Origin: Saccharospirillaceae bacterium
Lineage (GTDB): Bacteria; Pseudomonadota; Gammaproteobacteria; Pseudomonadales; Oceanobacteraceae
DNA: 46,352 bases
Assembly (NCBI GenBank): GCA_021208685.1
Contig: JAJOJJ010000021.1
Span: 1 to 46,352 of the forward strand
Reading direction: 5' to 3'
Shown here in pieces: positions 43,661 to 46,352 of the stretch; the stretch's first letter is position 1; each line of letters starts with the position of its first letter. The position numbers were made by a program, and so were the translations under genes. A model generated the notes under the pieces. That model had not been told where the DNA came from. It ran no database searches and saw only the letters and a list, made by a program, of their open reading frames with translations.

Positions 43661-44128
43661 TCAGACAGAAATATGGCTCTCCAGACGGGCTTCACTGACA
43701 GAAGCAAGCGCAGAAGATGGTTCAGCAGTGCCGTGCTGACTTTGCAGATATTCCTGACGAATGCCATCCCAGCCCTGCTTCACTTCCAGCAATAAGCTCA
43801 TCACTTCGTCTATCATCGCCAGATTATTCTGACTGGTTGCCTCAAGCAGGCGACGGTTCATATAGTCATAAAGACGATCAAGGTTCTGCGCCAGCTCACC
43901 GCCCGCTGAATGGTCCAGACTCCCCTGAAGGGTCTGAATAATTTCCATTACCCGCCCCAGAAGATTCGCTTTGGTATCCATTTCTTTGCGCTCAATAGCC
44001 CCTTTAGCCTGCGACATCCGCGTCAACGCAGCTTCCATTAACAGCTGTATCAGACGGTGAGGGTCTGCATCCAGAACCTCGGAAGTCACGTTCACCTGCT
44101 GATATTGCTTTGCACCGCTTTTATACAT
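43661..44128 (-). CDS. fliS: Flagellin export chaperone FliS
   Basis: FliS binds the C terminus of flagellin and keeps it from polymerising before export. The 155-residue helical protein starts at MYKSGAKQYQQVNVTSEV and contains the family pattern DADPHRLIQLLMEAALTRMSQAKGAIE and LDRLYDYMNRRLLEATSQNNLAMIDEV. The frame is open 43 codons further upstream, but AGGAG lies just before the ATG at 44128 and homologues start there. A sigma-28-like promoter lies upstream. The flagellin and fliD genes are not in the window, so fliS stands as the last or an isolated gene of the filament group. Confidence 0.95.
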   Translation of the reverse strand: MYKSGAKQYQQVNVTSEVLDADPHRLIQLLMEAALTRMSQAKGAIERKEMDTKANLLGRVMEIIQTLQGSLDHSAGGELAQNLDRLYDYMNRRLLEATSQNNLAMIDEVMSLLLEVKQGWDGIRQEYLQSQHGTAEPSSALASVSEARLESHISV

Positions 44129-44165
44129 GTCGCATCTCCTGAGTACACAAAAGCCTGTTACCTGT

Positions 44166-44192
44166 ATTACGGCAGAACGGAGAATTTCTTTA
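44166..44192 (-). promoter_or_regulatory. Sigma-28 (FliA) promoter of fliS
   Basis: The minus strand has TAAAG, 14 bases, then GCCGTAAT, close to the FliA consensus TAAAG-N15-GCCGATAA. It lies about 40 bases before the fliS ATG. This is the only sigma-28-type site in the window that has both elements. Confidence 0.65.
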
Positions 44193-44319
44193 GGCCCTGA
44201 TTCACAACGGCGGGCGATTACAGCAAACCCTCCGTTGCGTCCAAACCGGCAAGGCATCGCCGGGCGGCAACAGCCGACAGCGATGATTGCCGTTGGAGAA
44301 AAAGGAAAAATCCTTACTA

Positions 44320-44333
44320 TTCAATAAGTTAAA
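44320..44333 (+). promoter_or_regulatory. FleQ-box-like site upstream of the TPR-methyltransferase gene
   Basis: The plus strand reads TTCAATAAGTTAAA, ten of fourteen matches to the FleQ consensus GTCAATAAATTGAC. It ends three bases before the -24 element of the sigma-54-like promoter. It is AT-rich, so a chance match is possible. Confidence 0.35.
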
Positions 44334-44336
44334 AAA

Positions 44337-44352
44337 TGGCACACATTATGCT
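44337..44352 (+). promoter_or_regulatory. Sigma-54 promoter of the TPR-methyltransferase gene
   Basis: The plus strand reads TGGCACACATTATGCT: a full TGGCAC -24 block, GG-N10-GC spacing and a TGCT -12 end, one base off TTGCW. The expected start is near 44363, 30 bases before the ATG at 44393. It overlaps two in-frame ATG codons (44336, 44348), which are therefore unlikely starts. Confidence 0.75.
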
Positions 44353-44392
44353 GACCGCCGCATTGTCCGTGCATTTTTTAATGAGGCTTTTT

Positions 44393-46352
44393 ATGGCTAG
44401 CGCACAACTACAATCCGTTGCCCGTCACGCTACAGGGGAACACCGCCACCTGTACGAACTGGCAAGCAAGTTGTACAGCGATGCGGTTGCACAGCACGAT
44501 GAGCGCTTGCTGCTGGAAGCCTGCGCCCTGGCGGAAGCCGCGCAACAATTGCGCCCTGATCACCTCGCCGGATTAAACCTTCTGGCGCGTATTGAGCTCC
44601 AGCGGCAGCGGACAACAGCCGCAGAATATTGGGTTAACCGCGGTCTGAGCATCAAACCTGACAGCGCCAGCCTGTTATACAGCGCAGGTCATATTGCCCT
44701 GAGTCAGAATCAGCTGGATAACGCGGAAGAATATTTCACCCGCTCCGCCCGAATATCGCGTGTAGCAACCAGGGCCGTCAATTTTCTCGCTCACGTTAAG
44801 TTGCTGCAGGGCGATTATGTTGAGGCCTTCCGCCACTATCGCGAACTGGTAAAGACTCAGGCCCGTGACAAACAAATCCGCAGTAAATTATTTGAATCCG
44901 CCTCTCATGTTGTAGCCGACTTTTATTCGGAGGAACTTGAGCAGGATTTGTTGCGCTATCTGGACTTCACCGAGGTCGATTACAGCCAGTTACGCGGGCT
45001 GGCAACGTCTCTGCTCAAACATAAGCTGCGCTTATCGGAAGCCGGATGTCCGCTTGAGCTTGAGACCATTGCCAGTGACAATCTTTTAATAAAATGCATG
45101 AAGCGTTTCTATTTTTGTGACCCGCTGATTGAGCGCTTATTGCTGACGCTGAGACAATCTCTGCTGTTATCCTGCAGCAGCAACCTTGCCATTAAAAAGA
45201 ATTTTATTCCTCTTACCGCAGCGATTGCGGAGCAGTGTGCGCAGAATGAATACGTTTGGTACATCACTGAACAGGAAGACTCGCTGGCGCGACAACTGGA
45301 AATTCTTTGCGGAAAAATGCTCAGCATCGATGAATTAAAAGCAGATGACATTTATCCTGCCCTGCTGCTTCTGCTGATGTACAGACCCTTAAACCAATGT
45401 GATTTTTTCCAGGATTTAAGCCATAAAACATTACATTGGCCAAAAATAATGGACAACATTGTGCGTCACACGATGACTGAAACCCGCTGTCTGAATGCTG
45501 CTGTGCGCGATATTCCGACACTGGGAGAAAGCGCTGATGCGGTATCAGAAAAAGTACAGCAGCAATACAATCAGAATCCGTATCCCCGCTGGACGGACAT
45601 CGGCTACAGCCAGCCCGGTGATTATCGGGCCGCATTAAAAGCCGCATTTCCCGACTACACACTGAGCGCGGAAAAAACCGGACGGCTGAATATCCTGGTT
45701 GCAGGTTGTGGTACCGGTCGCCATGCCATTCGTCTGGCACAGTATTTCCCGGAAGTGCATGTGACGGCACTGGATCTGAGCCATACCGCGCTGGCCTACG
45801 CAAAGTATCAGGCGGATAAACGCCAAAGTCATAATATTGATTTTATTCAGGGTGACATATTGCAGGCTCATAAGCTGCAGCAGCACTTTGATATTATTGA
45901 ATGCTCCGGCGTTCTGCATCATATGCAATCACCGCAGGAAGGCCTCCGTGTCCTGGCCAATCAGCTCAAACCCGGCGGTATGATAAAAATTGCTCTTTAC
46001 AGCGCCACTGCACGAAAGCAGATCAGTCAATTACGTCAGCTCTGGGGCAATAAACTCCCGCGAATGGCGGCCGAAATCCGGCTGGTACGCGAAGCGCTTC
46101 TGCAGGGTTCCATCGCGGGGGAATGGCAGGAGATTTACAATTCGCCGGATTTTTACAGCCTAAGTGCCTGTCGCGACCTGCTGTTTCACGAGCAGGAACA
46201 TGTGTTTAATCTGCCGGAACTGGAGCGTTTTCTGGCTCAGGCAGGATTGCAATGGATGGGCATGTTGCCGCCACCGGATGCGCACAATCTGCTCAGCCTC
46301 AGCGGCAAACACAGCAGCCGCATCACAACAGCCGAGTGGCACACACTGGAGC
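44393..46352 (+). CDS. TPR-repeat protein with class I SAM-dependent methyltransferase domain (3' end beyond the window)
   Basis: This gene, the only confident plus-strand one, runs off the right edge; 653 residues are visible and no stop is reached. The first 150 or so residues are helical repeats of TPR type (for example SLLYSAGHIALSQNQLDNAEEYFTRSARIS). A middle helical region follows, with QYNQNPYPRW near residue 390, a motif I know from TPR-methyltransferases. The Rossmann methyltransferase has motif I LVAGCGTGRHAI near 436, LDLSHTALAYAKYQA, a GDI acidic step and IIECSGVLHHM. GAGG lies six bases before the ATG. Its sigma-54-like promoter and position beside fliS suggest flagellin or flagellar glycan modification. 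The substrate is unknown. Confidence 0.88.
   Translation, partial: MASAQLQSVARHATGEHRHLYELASKLYSDAVAQHDERLLLEACALAEAAQQLRPDHLAGLNLLARIELQRQRTTAAEYWVNRGLSIKPDSASLLYSAGHIALSQNQLDNAEEYFTRSARISRVATRAVNFLAHVKLLQGDYVEAFRHYRELVKTQARDKQIRSKLFESASHVVADFYSEELEQDLLRYLDFTEVDYSQLRGLATSLLKHKLRLSEAGCPLELETIASDNLLIKCMKRFYFCDPLIERLLLTLRQSLLLSCSSNLAIKKNFIPLTAAIAEQCAQNEYVWYITEQEDSLARQLEILCGKMLSIDELKADDIYPALLLLLMYRPLNQCDFFQDLSHKTLHWPKIMDNIVRHTMTETRCLNAAVRDIPTLGESADAVSEKVQQQYNQNPYPRWTDIGYSQPGDYRAALKAAFPDYTLSAEKTGRLNILVAGCGTGRHAIRLAQYFPEVHVTALDLSHTALAYAKYQADKRQSHNIDFIQGDILQAHKLQQHFDIIECSGVLHHMQSPQEGLRVLANQLKPGGMIKIALYSATARKQISQLRQLWGNKLPRMAAEIRLVREALLQGSIAGEWQEIYNSPDFYSLSACRDLLFHEQEHVFNLPELERFLAQAGLQWMGMLPPPDAHNLLSLSGKHSSRITTAEWHTLE

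Noticed and set aside
45321-45928. Minus-strand frames of 160 and 97 codons opposite the methyltransferase domain
   Set aside because: They are antisense to clear methyltransferase motifs and lack any recognisable domain.

Overview
This window is one long flagellar and chemotaxis locus from a polarly flagellated gammaproteobacterium of the Pseudomonas / Marinobacter / Oceanospirillales kind. The evidence is the presence of FleQ-FleS-FleR, FlhF-FleN, a MotC-MotD stator pair, CheZ and a ParC/ParP-type array-positioning pair. The gene order resembles the Pseudomonas polar flagellar cluster, but a second chemotaxis operon is inserted in it. Species cannot be named from the sequence alone. All confident genes but one lie on the minus strand, so transcription runs from right to left.

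Layout in the direction of transcription. (1) Right edge, plus strand: an incomplete TPR-methyltransferase gene (44393 to the end) with a sigma-54-like promoter. It diverges from fliS, which has a sigma-28-like promoter. (2) Regulators: fleQ, then fleS-fleR. (3) Basal body and export: fliE-fliF-fliG-fliH-fliI-fliJ. (4) An inserted chemosensory operon: STAS protein, cheY, cheA, cheW, a soluble three-PAS receptor, cheR, cheD, cheB. Its order matches the F7-class system (Pseudomonas che2). (5) An HsbA-HsbR-HptB partner-switching and phosphorelay module. (6) fliK, then fliL-fliM-fliN-fliO-fliP-fliQ-fliR-flhB, ending at a strong terminator. (7) flhA-flhF-fleN-fliA. (8) The F6-type swimming chemotaxis operon cheY-cheZ-cheA-cheB-motC-motD-parC-(unknown)-parP-cheW-DUF2802. 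(9) About 250 bases at the left edge without a convincing gene but rich in inverted repeats.

How it works together: FleQ with sigma-54 is expected to switch on fleSR, fliE, fliK, fliL, flhA and probably the methyltransferase gene. I can read GG-N10-GC promoters of varying quality in front of each of these, and several have partial matches to the FleQ box nearby. FliA (sigma-28) made here would then drive late genes such as fliS. FlhF and FleN set the place and number of flagella, ParC/ParP place the main chemoreceptor array, and the HptB-HsbR-HsbA module probably links surface and biofilm signals to FlgM/FliA.

Most interesting points: an unrecognised small gene between parC and parP that shares a short motif with ParP; three copies of a short acidic motif in the CheA linker; the F7 operon sitting inside the flagellar cluster, with its receptor ending in a CheR-tether-like pentapeptide; and the sigma-54-controlled TPR-methyltransferase, a plausible flagellin-modification enzyme. 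No tRNA, rRNA, CRISPR array, insertion sequence or phage gene was seen.
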